Numbered from the stretch's first letter, positions 44,871 through 57,323 are shown. The stretch: DNA of 64,000 bases from Lonicera japonica (GCA_021464415.1 CM038463.1:5890001-5954000); one strand, 5' to 3'. Made by a program: numbers and translations. Notes: generated by a model from the letters alone, not told the origin.

Positions 44871-45035
44871 TAAAGTTATTTGTTAAAGATAATTACTTAT
44901 TTTAATGTTAATTATGTGTGTTAAGGGATAATGACAAAAAAAGATGTAAGTGATGTTTATGATAAAAAATAATATATGAAAGGATGTTTGTGATAAAAGG
45001 ATATTAGTGATAAAAAAGAGGATGGGCAATATCAT

Positions 45036-45490
45036 AATCTTTGTGAGTTAGATGACGACACTATATGTATGATGAATATTAATTATTGATGGAATCCACG
45101 TCCTGGTATAGGAATTGATGATAGCCCCTTGAGAAGCTTATAAGTTTTGATCATGTCAAACCCTGCAAGTGGATTATGTTAATCCGACATATCAAATAAG
45201 TTAAGTGGTAGGCTCAAGGATTAAGAAGTCATTTAAATATAATTATCAGTAATTTAATTTAAATAACGGTTATCTGTAATCTTAATGTGGAGAGAATAAT
45301 AAGTATTTAATAATAAAGAGTTAGAAATATAATTTTGAGATAAAGATGGGAATGCAATTATAATTCTTTAGTGGTGCGAATTATAATTAATGGAAGGAAC
45401 TAATTCATAGTGGAATTAGGATTCCAATTTTCCATAGGAAGCCTAAACACTTATTTCTCCTTAAGGTCCCTATCGTGGCCTTATATATAC
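45036..45490 (+). repeat. Internal fragment of a copia family C LTR
   Basis: Matches 52,955-53,410 of the complete LTR (from AATCTT-GTGAGTT-GATGACGACAC to CCCTATCGT-GCCTTATATATA). Bounded on the left by the MULE-2 end and on the right by a SIRE-like remnant. Possibly the 5' LTR of copia D. Confidence 0.8.
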
Positions 45491-47169
45491 AATATATATA
45501 TATTAGTTTTGGTTTTAAAACTATCTCAAATATTTGTAATATTTTTTAATTGTCATCTTTGCATAAATTGAGGGGGAGCATATTATTTATTTACATTTAT
45601 ATGCTATTTATGCTTGTTATTATAAACACACAATAATTTATTGTCACCATCAAAAAGGGGGAGATTGTCGACCTAAGGTCTTAATCTTATTTTGATAATA
45701 ACAATAAATCAATCATGTGTAATTTAACATATTTCTTGATATAAGTATATAGTTTATTTACTCGGGAAATTCAAGAAAAACATGACAATGATTACTCTTT
45801 CACTATTCGATCATTGGATAAGGCAAGGAAGGTCAAATCTCTCAATGCAAATCATGAAGTACAAAGGATCAAAAGACTATATGAAAAGCTTCAAGGAAAA
45901 AGCTTTAAATGAAGATCAATCCGAAGAAACAAATCAAAGCATTCGAAGACTCGTTAATTCAGTAATTGAGTGAGTGCTTAAGATTTATGTAAAGTTATTT
46001 ATTGATCAAATCCCTATAACTCAAATGTATTCATGCATATTTTAAAGATTGATTCAAACAAGCTTGAAATTGAATTTATTTGAAAAACATCATTTTACAA
46101 AGACCGAGTTTCAAAATAAATTCATATTGATTTTAAATGATCATATTTTAAGTTCTAATAAAAATAGGTATCTTCGAAACATATCTTTGAAGTTCAAAAA
46201 GCATTTGGAACTAAATTGTTAAATTGCAAAAATGTTTTTATTTTACATTTAAAATTCGCTCAATTTTCGCATAGTTTTGATCTAACGGTAAGATGGAGGC
46301 CTTTCCGGACTCCGATCATTTGAAAATTTTTACAGTAGTTAAATGACATCTCTTAGCACTTTTGCCTAAAATTTGAGCACGATCCAACTGTCAAATTGGG
46401 AGAAATTATCAAAAAAAATTTGAATTTTTTGTCAAAACTAGTTGTTTGAAAGTTTGAAAATGTATATCTTTGACCCAAAACCTTTCTTAATCATCCCCAA
46501 TGGCCATATGATTTTGCAAGCTATATATATGAGGTCTTAGACATATTTTAACACACCTTGAATCATTCTAATACTCTATTATTCATATATTCAAATATAC
46601 AAAGATTCAAGAACACATTTTGATCAATCTTTCATCTTTTGAGCTATATATTTTTGATCAATCTTGATAACTCTAGTGTGAGCTTCATTTGTAATCTTCA
46701 AATACACTTAAGAGTTATTGTATTGGTGTGTATCACCACAAACAATTCATTATTCATTTCAAAAGAGAGTTTGTCTCTTTGTCAAGCAAGAAAGCATATC
46801 TTATGAGAAGTGTAGTGGGTATAGCTACATTGTGAGTGTTGTGTGCATATCAACATTTGTATTGAGGTTTGATCTTCACTCGAAGAAGATTGAACAGTGG
46901 AAATTCTCGGGGAACTAACCGAACGCGGACGTACGGTTGAAAAAACCGAACCGTGAGAACAAAAAGTCTTGAGCTTCAAATTGGTTTAATCTTTCTAAAC
47001 TCAAGCTCTCTTTTTATTGCTATATTATTGCTTGTATTTTGAGATTGCTTATTTGCTTGTCTTGGGATTGATTATTTGAAATTGATTATTTCCTTGATAT
47101 TGTTGCTTAGCTAAGTTGCTTTGTTTAAAACCCTATTCACCCCCGTCTAGGGTCATTATCCGACCAACA
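45491..47169 (+). mobile_element. SIRE/Maximus-like copia remnant: 3' internal end and 3' LTR
   Basis: A short internal piece with TTGAGGGGGAGCATATTATT and the polypurine tract CAAAAAGGGGGAGAT (45,650-45,665) is followed by an LTR of 1504 bp, from TGTCGACCTAAGG (45,666) to TATCCGACCAACA (47,169). The GGGGGAG-TTGT transition and the CCCCCGTCTAGGGTC tail are typical of SIRE-type elements. The open frame at 46,718-46,918 is LTR sequence. Confidence 0.7.
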
Positions 47170-48500
47170 TATGTGATTGGATCCCACGATGTTTTTATTC
47201 GTGGATAATTTTAATGTACATGATGATTTGGGTTTTATTCGTAGTTGTAAATTAAATTTAGATCAGATTTGTGAACTCCTTAAAAGGAGGCATAGGATCT
47301 ATATAATTTTATTTACAGTTTAGATATAATAGTTTATGTGTGAACTCCTTGAATGGAGGCATAGGACATTTGTATCTAAGATTGCAGTTTCTTTAACGAA
47401 GAAAGTTGAAGAAGGCCTTTTCACTAAGGTTGATTCCCGACATATTCAATGAAGTGGCAACATAGGTCGTTACAGGTTTCCAACGGACTAGGGATGATGA
47501 AGCTTGGACCATAATAGCAGGGATTTAATTATTCTTATTATTGAATGGTTTAATGCTTTGTGTGATTGTGTGTTAGTCATATGTGTTTTAATTATTAGGT
47601 TTCCTTATAATTTTGGACAACATGGATACATGACCATACCTAGATCACCTTTTATTTTATGTTTAGTTCTTTTCAAATTAAAAAAGGGTATATAAATATA
47701 AATTTTGCGTAATTGAAAAATATAAGTTTTTTTTTCAAAAAAAACACCAAAATAATTTTATTGCACATGTCTTTTATATTTCATACCCTTGTATTTTAGT
47801 TGACTAGAATTTAATATAAAATTTTCTTAACCCTCAGAAAATAATGTTTTAAATACGAAGTGGGTGAAGGATTTTTTTCACATAAAAATCCCACGGTCTC
47901 CATCATTGGTTTATAGATGATGTAATTTATTCTTCGTGTTATAGTGCTCACTTCCATATCGGAAAGAATAGATTGCAGAATCATTGTACAAATTTCACTG
48001 ACTGATAATTTTAAATGATGTGATTTATTTTTTGTTTGGGTTTTAGTGCTCACCTCCATATCGAAAAGAATAAATTGTAGAATCATTGGACTAAATTAAA
48101 TGATGGTGTACACTTAGATATAGATAATAGTATGCTATCTAACTGAGTCTCTACTATTATTTGTAGGACCAAAGGAAGTCGGCTATTTAAATTTTACTTG
48201 ACAATAGAGGATTGTCTAGATAGTATGTATTGCTTGACAATAAAGCATTGTCTAGATAGTAAAATTTAATAGGTTTATATCTATCTAAAAAAATAATGAA
48301 TAATAGACGACCTCACTAACATGGCATATTGTTCAAAGTCTTAGGCTGTTGGTGAATGCTTTTCGAAATGATAGAGGGTACCATATTTAAAATATTTGTT
48401 CAAAGTTATTATTGTCCATCATAATTTGTATGTGATTCTCAAGTTTTAAAATGGCAAACTTTTTCGATCTACTTTTAATTATTCTCAACTAAAACAAATT
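47170..48500 (+). other. Probable leader of copia D plus a 99-bp direct duplication
   Basis: Contains GTGAACTCCTTAAAAGGAGGCATAGG and a second copy GTGAACTCCTTGAATGGAGGCATAGG about 70 bp on, a type of repeat seen before gag in copia elements. A 99-bp tandem repeat starts at 47,918 and 48,017 (GATGT-ATTTATT...CTCCATATCG-AAAGAATA). A CTTGACAATA-AG-ATTGTCTAGATAGTA repeat lies near 48,200-48,260. No gene. Confidence 0.4.
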
Positions 48501-48502
48501 GA

Positions 48503-49255
48503 TTGGACCTAATTATATTGACCGAAAAAAGGAACTTGAACATTATGCTTACTGTTAAAGAGTACAAGTTTGTGCTCACTGAGTCTTGTCCAACAGAACC
48601 TGGTAAAAGGGCGACTGATGAGGAAACCCAGTCTTGCCGGAGGTGGAAAAAGGCTGATGAAATGGCATGGTTTTATATTCTGGCATTTTTGTCAAATGTG
48701 CTACAACATTAGCATTAGTTTTTACCACCGCCTACGACATAATGCTGAACCTCAAAGATATTTTTGGGGATCAGGATCATGTCGCAAGGCAGTTTTCGAT
48801 GAAAGGCCATATGAACACGACTATTGCTGACGGAATCCGAGTTAAGGATCTTGTTTTGAAAATGATCGGACTTCTGAATGAACTAAGAGATGTTTGGGGT
48901 TGAAATCAATGGGGAAACTCAGGTCGATATCGTTCTCCAATCGCTGCTGGATTTATTTAAGGGATTCCGACAGAATTACAACATGAATAAGCTTTATTCA
49001 TTGTTGGAACTTCTTAAAGAATTCCAAGCAGTTGAGGAACTCCTTGGTAAGCTAGCTAGTACTCTAGTGGCTGAGAAAGCTTCAACCTCTATGCCCAAAA
49101 GCAAGAAATGAAGAAGAAGAATGCATAAGCTGCAGTCCCACAAGGAGCAGTGCGTGCAGCAGTCACTGAACCTCTAGGAGGAGTGAAAAAGCCTATGGGC
49201 CAGTGTTTTCACTGTTAGTAGAAAGTGCATTTGAAGAAAGATTGTCCCAGTTTCC
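48503..49255 (+). pseudogene. Copia D gag, frameshifted
   Basis: WKKADEMAWFYILAFLSNVLQ, then in another frame DIMLNLKDIFGDQDHVARQFS, then LVLKMIGLLNELRDV, GETQVDIVLQSLLDLFKGFRQN and EFQAVEELLGKL are the UBN2-type gag landmarks. A basic linker leads to GQCFHC at about 49,200, the start of a zinc knuckle whose end (HLKKDCPSF) is displaced. At least three frame changes. Confidence 0.85.
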
Positions 49256-49299
49256 TAAACCGTTATAACAATATATGTAAATTTCATCTATTTGTTGTT

Positions 49300-52200
49300 G
49301 TATCTTGTTTAGTGGTCCGATTTGCTAGTACCTGGTGTGTAGATTCGGGAGCCACTAATCATGTTTGCAATACTTTGCAAGGGTTCCAAGAAACCAGACA
49401 ACTTAAAAATAGAGAAAAGTTACATATGGGCAGCTACGGATGTTGTAACAGTTACAGTAAAAGATATTTATCTTCAGTCTAGTCAGAATAGGATAATAAT
49501 GCTTAAGGAATGTCTATATGTATCTTCCATTAGAAGGAATTTGATTTCTATTTCTAGATTGGTTGAGGACAAATGTTTTGTTTATTTTAATGATAAATAA
49601 GTTATCATTAGAAAAAAATATATAGTTTGTTTGTTCTAGTACATTAGTGATTGATCTTTGCATTATTAATTTTGACGTGTGAGTACTACAACTGAGTGAA
49701 TTGAATAGCATTAATAGTTTACCAATTAAGAGAAATGAACCTTCAAAATGAACCAAGTGTATTTTTGGCACTTACGCCTTGGTCATAATAATCTAAAAAG
49801 AATTCAAAAACTAGCCGAAAATGGACCATTAGGTTCATTGGAAGTACAGGCACTTCCATTTTGTGATTCCTGTTTAAAAGGTAAAATGACTAAGAGATCG
49901 TTCTTAGCAAAAGGCTATAGCGCTAAAGAATAGTTAAAACTGGTTTACTCTGATTTGTATGGTCACATCAATGTCCAGCCTAGAGGAGGCTTTGAGTATT
50001 TCATCACATTTGTAGATGATTATTTAAAGTATAGATACATTTACTTAATGCGACCTAAGTTTGAAGTCTTTGAGAAATTCAAAAAATTCAAGATAGAAAC
50101 GGAAAAGCGTCTAGAAAAATGTATCAAGTCACTACGATCAGATCGTAGTGGTGAATACCTCTTGGGAGAGTTTAAGGAATACTTATTAGAGAATGGGATT
50201 GCATCCCAGTTGTCTGCACCAGAGATGCCACGGGATGATGGTGTAGCATAAAGAAGGAATAAGACTTTTATAGAAATGGTAAGATCTATGATGAGTTATT
50301 CAGACCTACTTTATTCTTTTTGGGGATATACTTTAGAAATAGCTGGATATATTCTGAACTTGGTACCATCAAAGTCAGAACCTACTACACCTATAGAATT
50401 GTAAACCGGGTGTAAGCCCAGTTTGTGGCATATTCGGGTATGAGGTAGTCCAGCACATTTACTGAAAGGTAATGTGAATTAGTTGGAATCAAGAATAGAA
50501 GTGTATTTCTTTGTTGCGTATCCAAAGGGGACCAAGGGTGGTTTATTTTATAATCTTCAAGAATGTAAGGTTATTGTTATTAATGCCAGATTCTTAGAAG
50601 ATGATTATATCATGGACCATAAACCCAGGAGTAGTGTTATTGTATTGGAAATGATAGAAGAGAAAAATAGGGCACAATTCGTCTATACCTTTAGTACAAG
50701 AGGAAATACCACATTAAATGGATATCGACATTCCATTACCTCGTCGTAGTGGAAGGATTGCCGATACTTGTGCACATCTTGAATAAATCACTAATACGTA
50801 GGTTCTTGAACCAGCACAACGTGTGGATAGTGAATTAGTAAGTTCAATATTTGCACAATATACACAAACACAAGTAGTGTCTCGTCGTAGTGGGAGGGTT
50901 GTTCGTCAACCTGGTCGTTTTATGTTCTTGGGAGAATCTTATGACAAGGTCCCTGATGAATAAGAAACGAACCCTTTTTAACTACAATGAAGTACTTCAA
51001 GATAAAGATACAGAAAATAGCAAAGGGTTATAAAATCTGAAATGGAGTCCATGTTCTCTAACAAAGTCTGGGATCTTGTAAAACCACCCGAAGGGATAAA
51101 ACCTATCGAATGTAAGTGGGTATATAAGAGACATGGAGGATCAAACGGGCTTAAGGCAAGGCTTGTTGCTAAAAGGGTTCACTCAGAAAAAAGGGGATCG
51201 ATTATGAGGAAACCATTTCGCCGGTAGCCATGCCAAAGTCTATTCGGATTCTCTTATCCATTGCGGCTCATCTTGATTACGAGATTTGGCAAATGGATGT
51301 CAAGATAGGCTTTCTTAATAGAAGTCTTGATAACAACATCTATATGATGCAACCAGAAGGATTCATAGCAAAGGGCCGAGAGCATATATTGTGCAAGCTA
51401 AAAAAACCCCTTTATGGGCTTAAGCAAGTGTCTAGATCTTGGAACATCTTTTTTGACCATATAATCAAATCTTTTGGTTTTGATCAATGTTTGGATGAGT
51501 CTTTTGTGTACAAAAGGCGCAGCCGAAGCGCGGTGGTATTCTAGGTATTGTATATGGATAATATCTTACTTATTGGAAGCGATATGTGAATATTATCTTC
51601 AGTGAGGGTATAGTTAACAAGTCAGTTCGATATGAAGGGCTTAGGAAAAGCCAGTCACATCCTTGGTATTAAGCTTATGCGATATTGGAAAAATAGGATG
51701 TTGGGCTTATCCAAAGTACTTACGTCAATACAATTCTTGCCAGAGTTAGTATACAAGATTTCAAGAAAGGGTTTCTCCCTTTTTAGGTATGGAATCACTC
51801 TATCCAAGATCAATGTCATAAGACACATGATGAGATAAAGAGGATGAGGGGAGTTCCTTATGCTTCGGCAGTGGGAAGCCTCATGTATGCAATATTGTGT
51901 ACTAGACTAAACATTTGCTTTACCGTTGGTATGGTTAGCAGATATCAGTCTAATCCAGGAAAAGAACACTGGACTGCGGTAAAACATATACTTAAGTACC
52001 TTAAAAGGACTCAAGATTTTATGTTGATTTACCAGGCAAACAATCTAGTACCTGTTGGATACACAGACAAGGATTTTTAGTCAAAAGTTAGGATTCTAGA
52101 AAGTTAACTTTAGGTTATATGTTTACTCTAAGAGGTGGAGTCATTGGTTAGAGGAGTATCAAGCAGTCATGCATTGCTGACACCACTATGAAAGCTGAAT

Positions 52201-52429
52201 ATGTGGTTGCTTTATAAGCAGCTAAGGAGGTGGTTTGGCTTAGGAACTTCCATATGAATCTAGGTGTGGCACCTTTAATGTTATAAGCTATTTCACTTTA
52301 TTTTGATAATAGTGAAATGGTTGCGAACTCGAAAGAGTCGAGGATTCATAAGAAGGGAAAACACATGTTCACGTTGAGGGAATGGGAGTGAGATGCATAG
52401 CTGCATGGCTTTGACTCTAAGTGAGAGAT
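49300..52429 (+). pseudogene. Copia D pol: protease, integrase, RT and RNase H, decayed
   Basis: Protease WCVDSGATNHVCN (about 49,333); GAG-pre-integrase FWHLRLGHNNLKRIQKL (49,760) and integrase core YFITFVDDYLKYRYIYL (about 50,000) with LRSDRSGEYL. RT begins VWDLVKPPEG (51,050), with QMDVKIGFLN, PLYGLKQVSRSW, and the catalytic YVDD changed to YMDN near 51,551. RNase H at 51,844-52,300 (VPYASAVGSLMYA). Many stops, for example at 50,249 and 51,225. Confidence 0.9.
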
Positions 52430-53899
52430 TGTTAGAGTGATATACTAAAAGCCATAATTTTCTTGTTGGTTTGGATATGTTATGAACTTGGTTTTGCTAT
52501 TTTAATGAGAATCTTTATGGGCAATGGTTGCATTATATTATTTATTTAAATATTGTGCATATGTGTCTTTTATTCCATATAGTATATGATTTGGTATGTA
52601 GAGTATAACTTAAACACAGAAGATCATATCATCGCTTCTTGTGGAATATAAGTTTAATGGTTCACAGTCTTAAATGGAATTGGACACCCATCGGTAAGAT
52701 TGTAGCACAAGTTTTAGTAGTTTATCTTAAATACAAGAAACGGTATAGTTTTAACTCGTTGTGCGAGTACACTTTGTGTGTATTGAATAGGACCAGTTTG
52801 GGTTAATTATTTTTATACTGACTATATAAAACAATTTAAAATCCCATGGTTATTATGATTAATTATGCTCTTAATCTTGAAATAATTAATAGACATATAT
52901 ATGTAGTGTTTGTTGTTTTGACTCATTAAGAGTGAGATTCATTTATGGATCAATAATCTTCGTGAGTTGGATGACGACACTATATGTATGATGGATATTA
53001 ATTATTGACAGAATCCATGTCCCGGTATAGGGATTTATGATAGCCCCTTGAGAAGCTTATAAGTTTTAATCATGTCAAACCCTGCAGGTGAATTATGTTA
53101 ATCTGACATATCAAATAAGTTAAGTGGTAGGCTCAAGGATTAAGAAGTCAATTAAATAAAATTTTCAGTAATTTAATTTAAATGATGGTTATCTGTAATC
53201 TCAACGTGGGGAGAATAATAAGTATTTAATAATAAAGAGTTAGAAATATAATTTTGAGATAAGGATGGGAGTGCAATTATAATTCTTTAGTGGTGCGAAT
53301 TATAATTTATGGAAAGAACTAATTCATAATGGAATTAGGATTCCAACTTTCCATAGGAAGCACAAACACTTATTTCTCCTTAAGGTCCCTATCGTAGCGT
53401 TATATATACGCCGGCCTTGTCTCTTCTCATGATAAAAATAATTCTCATGAGTTATGGTTTGTTCTATTGAGAGAGAAGAAAATCTTTGTGATACCGTAGC
53501 CCACACTCGGTGCAAGATTTGATGGTGGAAGGAATACGATAAAAGATCTTTAGGTTTTCGGTACTACAGTCGTAAATCAATCATAACTTTTGATCGCACT
53601 GTTGGATTGGGCTGATTTTTGGATATGTCGTTCAAAACGCAAAGTTACTAATATGGCGAGAAAAACCAGGACGATCAAAAGTCGTTTCGGTAGCGAAAAC
53701 AATCGATTTTCGAAGCCCAGCGAGAATTAAAAAAAATCTGACAAAATCGCAATATGATGCTTTTAAACCCTAGTCTCCTCATATGGATCCTCTACATGAT
53801 CCACAAAGGTGAAATCCCTTTATTCTTATAGGGTTTTAGCAAAGTATTTTGTTCAATCTATACGCAACATCAAACGATCATGTGTTTATGTCTCTATCA
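52430..53899 (+). repeat. Complete 3' LTR of copia D (family C, 1470 bp)
   Basis: Starts TGTTAGAGTGATATACTAAA directly after the RNase H region and ends GTCTCTATCA. Its length and ends agree with the solo LTR at 58,506-59,974 (1469 bp, inverted). TATATATACG near 53,401 is a likely TATA box. Confidence 0.9.
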
Positions 53900-56250
53900 C
53901 AAACTTGAGCAATCGAAGAAACATTACTTATTGATCCCGTGTACCATGAATAAAATATATTTCAAGATTATTTGAATTTTTTTGGCTAGTATGTTTTCCT
54001 CAACTTGATTTGCCTGGCTGAAGGAGTTAAACTAAGCGCTTGTGGGAGGCAACCCATTTGATGTGTTTATTTTACTCATCTCTATTAACATCGTCCATTT
54101 ATTTTCACTTTGTTTAAGGGTTTTCTTGTTTAAACACTGAGGACAGTGTTTTGATTTGTTTGGGGGTGGGAAAGTTTTCAAAAATGCAAATTCAATTTTT
54201 TGAAAAAAAATTAAAATAAAGTCGTTTTGGTTTAGTATCCTATCTATGATATAAATAAATTTACCGATGACCCAACTTATTAATGCTTAGAAATGTTATT
54301 ACTCTAAGTTTAATTTGTTACTTGAATATATAAAAATCTAGATATTGCACTATAAGCTCTATTCAAAATATTTTTCTACTGCACAACAACCGTTTAGTGT
54401 ATTGTAAATTAAAAAGTAATCGAGTTTCTAAAGAGTTAGAGAAATAACAGTGGAGACTTAATAATCCTATGAGACTTTGAGCCATTCAGCATTTGTAAAG
54501 GGTATATACGCAAACTCAGAGTCACATGATGACTGAACTATTTTTCATACCGTATTAAGTCGTTGCACAGTCTCATTATTCTTTTTCATATTTTGATTAA
54601 TTACTAAGAATGAAATCCCTTTCGAGTTAGGAAAAACATAGGCCTTATAGTTTATTTGAGACGTGATCATCATGCTGACCTATGGAAAGGATAATAAGAC
54701 TTATTTCTTTTCCACAATAAGCTTTCAACTGTCATATATATATATTTATCGCTAGTAGCCCTTTGAGCCTATAAAAAATAACCTTATCTTTGTTTACCCA
54801 TATTCCTAAAATCCCAATTATTTCTGAGAAGTGTTAGGAAGATTGTGAAAGAAGAAAATGAAGGGAACAAGCTAAAGTAGAAAAAAATGAAGATAGAAGA
54901 TGTTGAAAAAGAAAAAGAAAATGACTGCAATGTTTAAAGTGAAGGAGAATATTCAAAGTATAACTAAAACATTCATATTGTTCCATACTAAAGTGATATT
55001 GAAGACCTTACCTTTTTAGAGATAATTTTTTCTTATGTCTTTAACCCATATTTAACCCGCATGTGAACCCGATAAAGTCCTATTTGATCTGTGGTTAGGT
55101 ATGGTATGAGAAGGTGATATGTTGCGTAACTCGACATTCTCAAATAAAGTAATTAATATTCCTTCCATGAGACTAAATATTCATTCATATGCATTTTTTT
55201 CTAGTTAGTATGTGAGCTATTTGAATGTGATATCTTTCTCACATACAAGAGAGACATTAAAACAAAATTTCAGAGTGTCATTCTTTTTCGAGAGAGTATA
55301 TCTAGTGAGATTTGGAGTCGAAGCAACTTTTTCGAAGGCAATGTAGTAATTCCTTTACTTGGATATGAAAAGTTATATTAGATTGTTTATCCACACATGC
55401 ACATTTACTTTTTTAGCTTGTTTTGTAATGTTTATTTTTATATAATCTTAGTAGCTCACTACACATGGTGAATTGGACATTACCTATTCTTGCCTTTCGT
55501 AAAGGTAAGTGACAAGGAATTCTTTGAGAAAAAATAAGGGAAAAATCAAAATTGATTCCTATTTTTGTAAAGTTTGGGGGCGTCTTTACTGCAAAACCTC
55601 ACGAGGTTGTAACTCGTCCATTTTGTTAACTTAGTGGTTTAAGGCCTTGTTGCATACGGTAAATGCAATCAAGAGTAACCAGCAAACTGGCGTGTACCGC
55701 ACGGCCTTACGCTGTCCACTTCTTCACCTTCAATACTTCGGCCGCACGGTAACTAGTATATGGAGGATTTTCTCTCTCTATAACTCTCTAATAATAGCTA
55801 TATTCTAATTATATACCTCTATCTATTTTTTTCTATATTTTTACTATGATTATAAGTGTAGAGAATGAGTTTATATATATGAATAAGAGATAGAAGTATA
55901 AAAGGTTTAGGAAACTAGAATTGTAGAAGAAATAACAACTGTGAGTTCAATTAGGATTCTAATTGAGAGAGAGAATAAGGAGTTGTATTCGAATCAGGAT
56001 ATTCTTTCTTCTTTATATTCCTTTTTGATCTTTAATTGACTTCTTCCACCTTTTTAGACTTTTTATCATAATTTACTTCTTCCTTACAAAAAAGATAAAA
56101 TAAATATTATTCCTCCATAATTTAAGCATTAATTATATACTAACAAAATATTATTTGTGGGTTTAAATTATAATTTTGGGCACTTATCACTTGTAGAGAC
56201 CGCCTCCTTGCCACGGACCGAAGTATCACGTTTTGGTGCCATTCCCTTTT
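53900..56250 (+). mobile_element. Ty3-like 3' non-coding remnant and possible LTR
   Basis: CGCTTGTGGGAGGCAACCCA (about 54,037), GAGGACAGTGTTTTG and GTTTGGGGGTGGGA (about 54,155) are landmarks of the region after pol in Athila/Tat-type Ty3 elements. A second tract, AAAGTTTGGGGGCG (55,558-55,571), looks like a polypurine tract, after which an LTR would start; the LTR limits could not be fixed. No coding region. Confidence 0.5.
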
Positions 56251-56284
56251 TCAGGAAAATAAATTAGTTTAGTAAGGAAAGAAG

Positions 56285-56815
56285 TAACATAGGCAGTGAG
56301 GATTACTGACAACAATCAGGATTACTATACCAGTAATCCAAATTGCTGGGGCCAGTAATCCAATTTACTGGGGCATTAATGGATTATGGCCCAAATAATC
56401 CAAGTTGTTGGGGTAATAATCTAAGCTAATGGGGCCAGTAATCCAAGTTACTGGGGCCAGTAATCCAAATTACTCAGCCAATAATGGATTGTTGGCCCCA
56501 GTAATCCCTAGAAATTTGGATTACTAGCCCTGGAAATTCAGTTATCTGAGAAACTACTGCTCCAAGAAAGTAATTTGGATTACTGGGTCCAGTAATTTGT
56601 ATTTGTTTTCATGCTGCATATCACGCAACCAACTTCTTTTATTATTTTAAATTTTTGTATGCTATTTACCATGTTTGAAACAAGGCAATGCAAGAATTAT
56701 TGGGGCCAATAATCCAGATTATTGACCCAGTAATCCAAGTTACTGGTGCAGTAATGGATTACTGGGGTCAGTAATCTAAATTACTGGGGCCAAGGTAAGA
56801 TACTAAATTTCAATG
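56285..56815. repeat. Hairpin minisatellite array 5 (MULE-1), near its right end
   Basis: About 20 copies of the same CCAGTAATCCAAATTACTGG-like unit. The non-repeat stretch CATGCTGCATATCACGCAACC (56,609) also occurs beside array 2 near 31,645, so the flank of array 2 was duplicated here. Confidence 0.9.
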
Positions 56816-57199
56816 AACAAAAACATATATATATATATATATTATTTTTTTGAAACCCTAAATTTTAAAATTTGCTCATAATCGCGACATGCGTTCATCA
56901 AATAAAATCTTCTTACAGATTAGAATCAGTTTTTGATCGACATTAACGTAGTCCAAAAAACTGTGTGAAACAGAGGACGAGAATAATAGAGCAAGAGAAA
57001 AAGATAGTGAGATTTAAACTTACATAAATGGGATGAACGAAAGAGATGACAAAGATGATGTGTTTCCGTGTTTAGCAGAGGGGGAGAGCTTCGTTGTGAT
57101 TAGTGGGCTCCGAAAATGGCGGTAGCGGTTAGAGAAGGTGGGGAGAGTCAAGAGTTTTTTTGAAAAGCGAATATTTGTTAAGGAGTAGCACTTGATGTA
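56816..57199. other. MULE-1 right subterminal region
   Basis: An (AT)n tract at 56,827-56,842, then sequence mirroring a gene leader on the minus strand. No frame recognised. Confidence 0.4.
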
Positions 57200-57323
57200 A
57201 ATAAGAGGAATATCTAGTGATATTTCATTAGAGATGGGTGAAAATGAGTTAGTAGTAAATTTTTAGTCGTGTATGAGTTAGTGGGCATAAATTGGAATGG
57301 GCTGTAGTTATGGGTCATTTCCC
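57200..57323 (-). repeat. Right terminal inverted repeat of MULE-1
   Basis: On the minus strand reads GGGAAATGACCCATAACTAC, then GCCCA and ACTAACTCAT blocks, pairing with 10,259-10,360. Confidence 0.6.

Larger units (their letters stand above)
35302..45035 (+). mobile_element. MULE-2: Mutator-like element with OTU and PMD genes
   Basis: Ends are inverted: ATGATATTGCCCATCTTCTTTTTTATCACTAACATCC at the left and its complement at the right (GGATATTAGTGATAAAAAAGAGGATGGGCAATATCAT, ending 45,035), about 35 of 38 positions paired. Subterminal copies of ATCACTAACATCCT / AGGATGTTTGTGAT follow at both ends. Contains a forward FAR1/MULE transposase, an OTU-like protease frame and a reverse plant mobile domain gene. 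No target duplication could be identified; the left flank is MULE-1 sequence and the right flank a copia LTR fragment, so one side was rearranged. Confidence 0.85.
10259..57323 (+). mobile_element. MULE-1: ULP1-bearing Mutator-like element swollen to ~47 kb by nested insertions
   Basis: Left end GGAAAAATGACCCATAACTA (10,259) and right end, on the minus strand, GGGAAATGACCCATAACTA (57,323) form the inverted termini. The flanking 9-mers TTTTTTAAT (10,250-10,258) and ATTTTTAAA (57,324-57,332) match at 7 of 9 positions, as expected of an old Mutator 9-bp duplication. Inside are a MULE transposase (split), a reverse-strand ULP1-like protease, and the characteristic hairpin repeat in at least six places, including close to both ends. 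Everything else in the interval is nested insertion. ULP1-carrying MULEs (the Kaonashi group) are known in plants. The span as one element is inference. Confidence 0.6.

Noticed and set aside
46718..46979. Small frames at 46.7-46.98 kb on both strands
   Set aside because: They lie within the LTR of the SIRE-like remnant and show no coding features.
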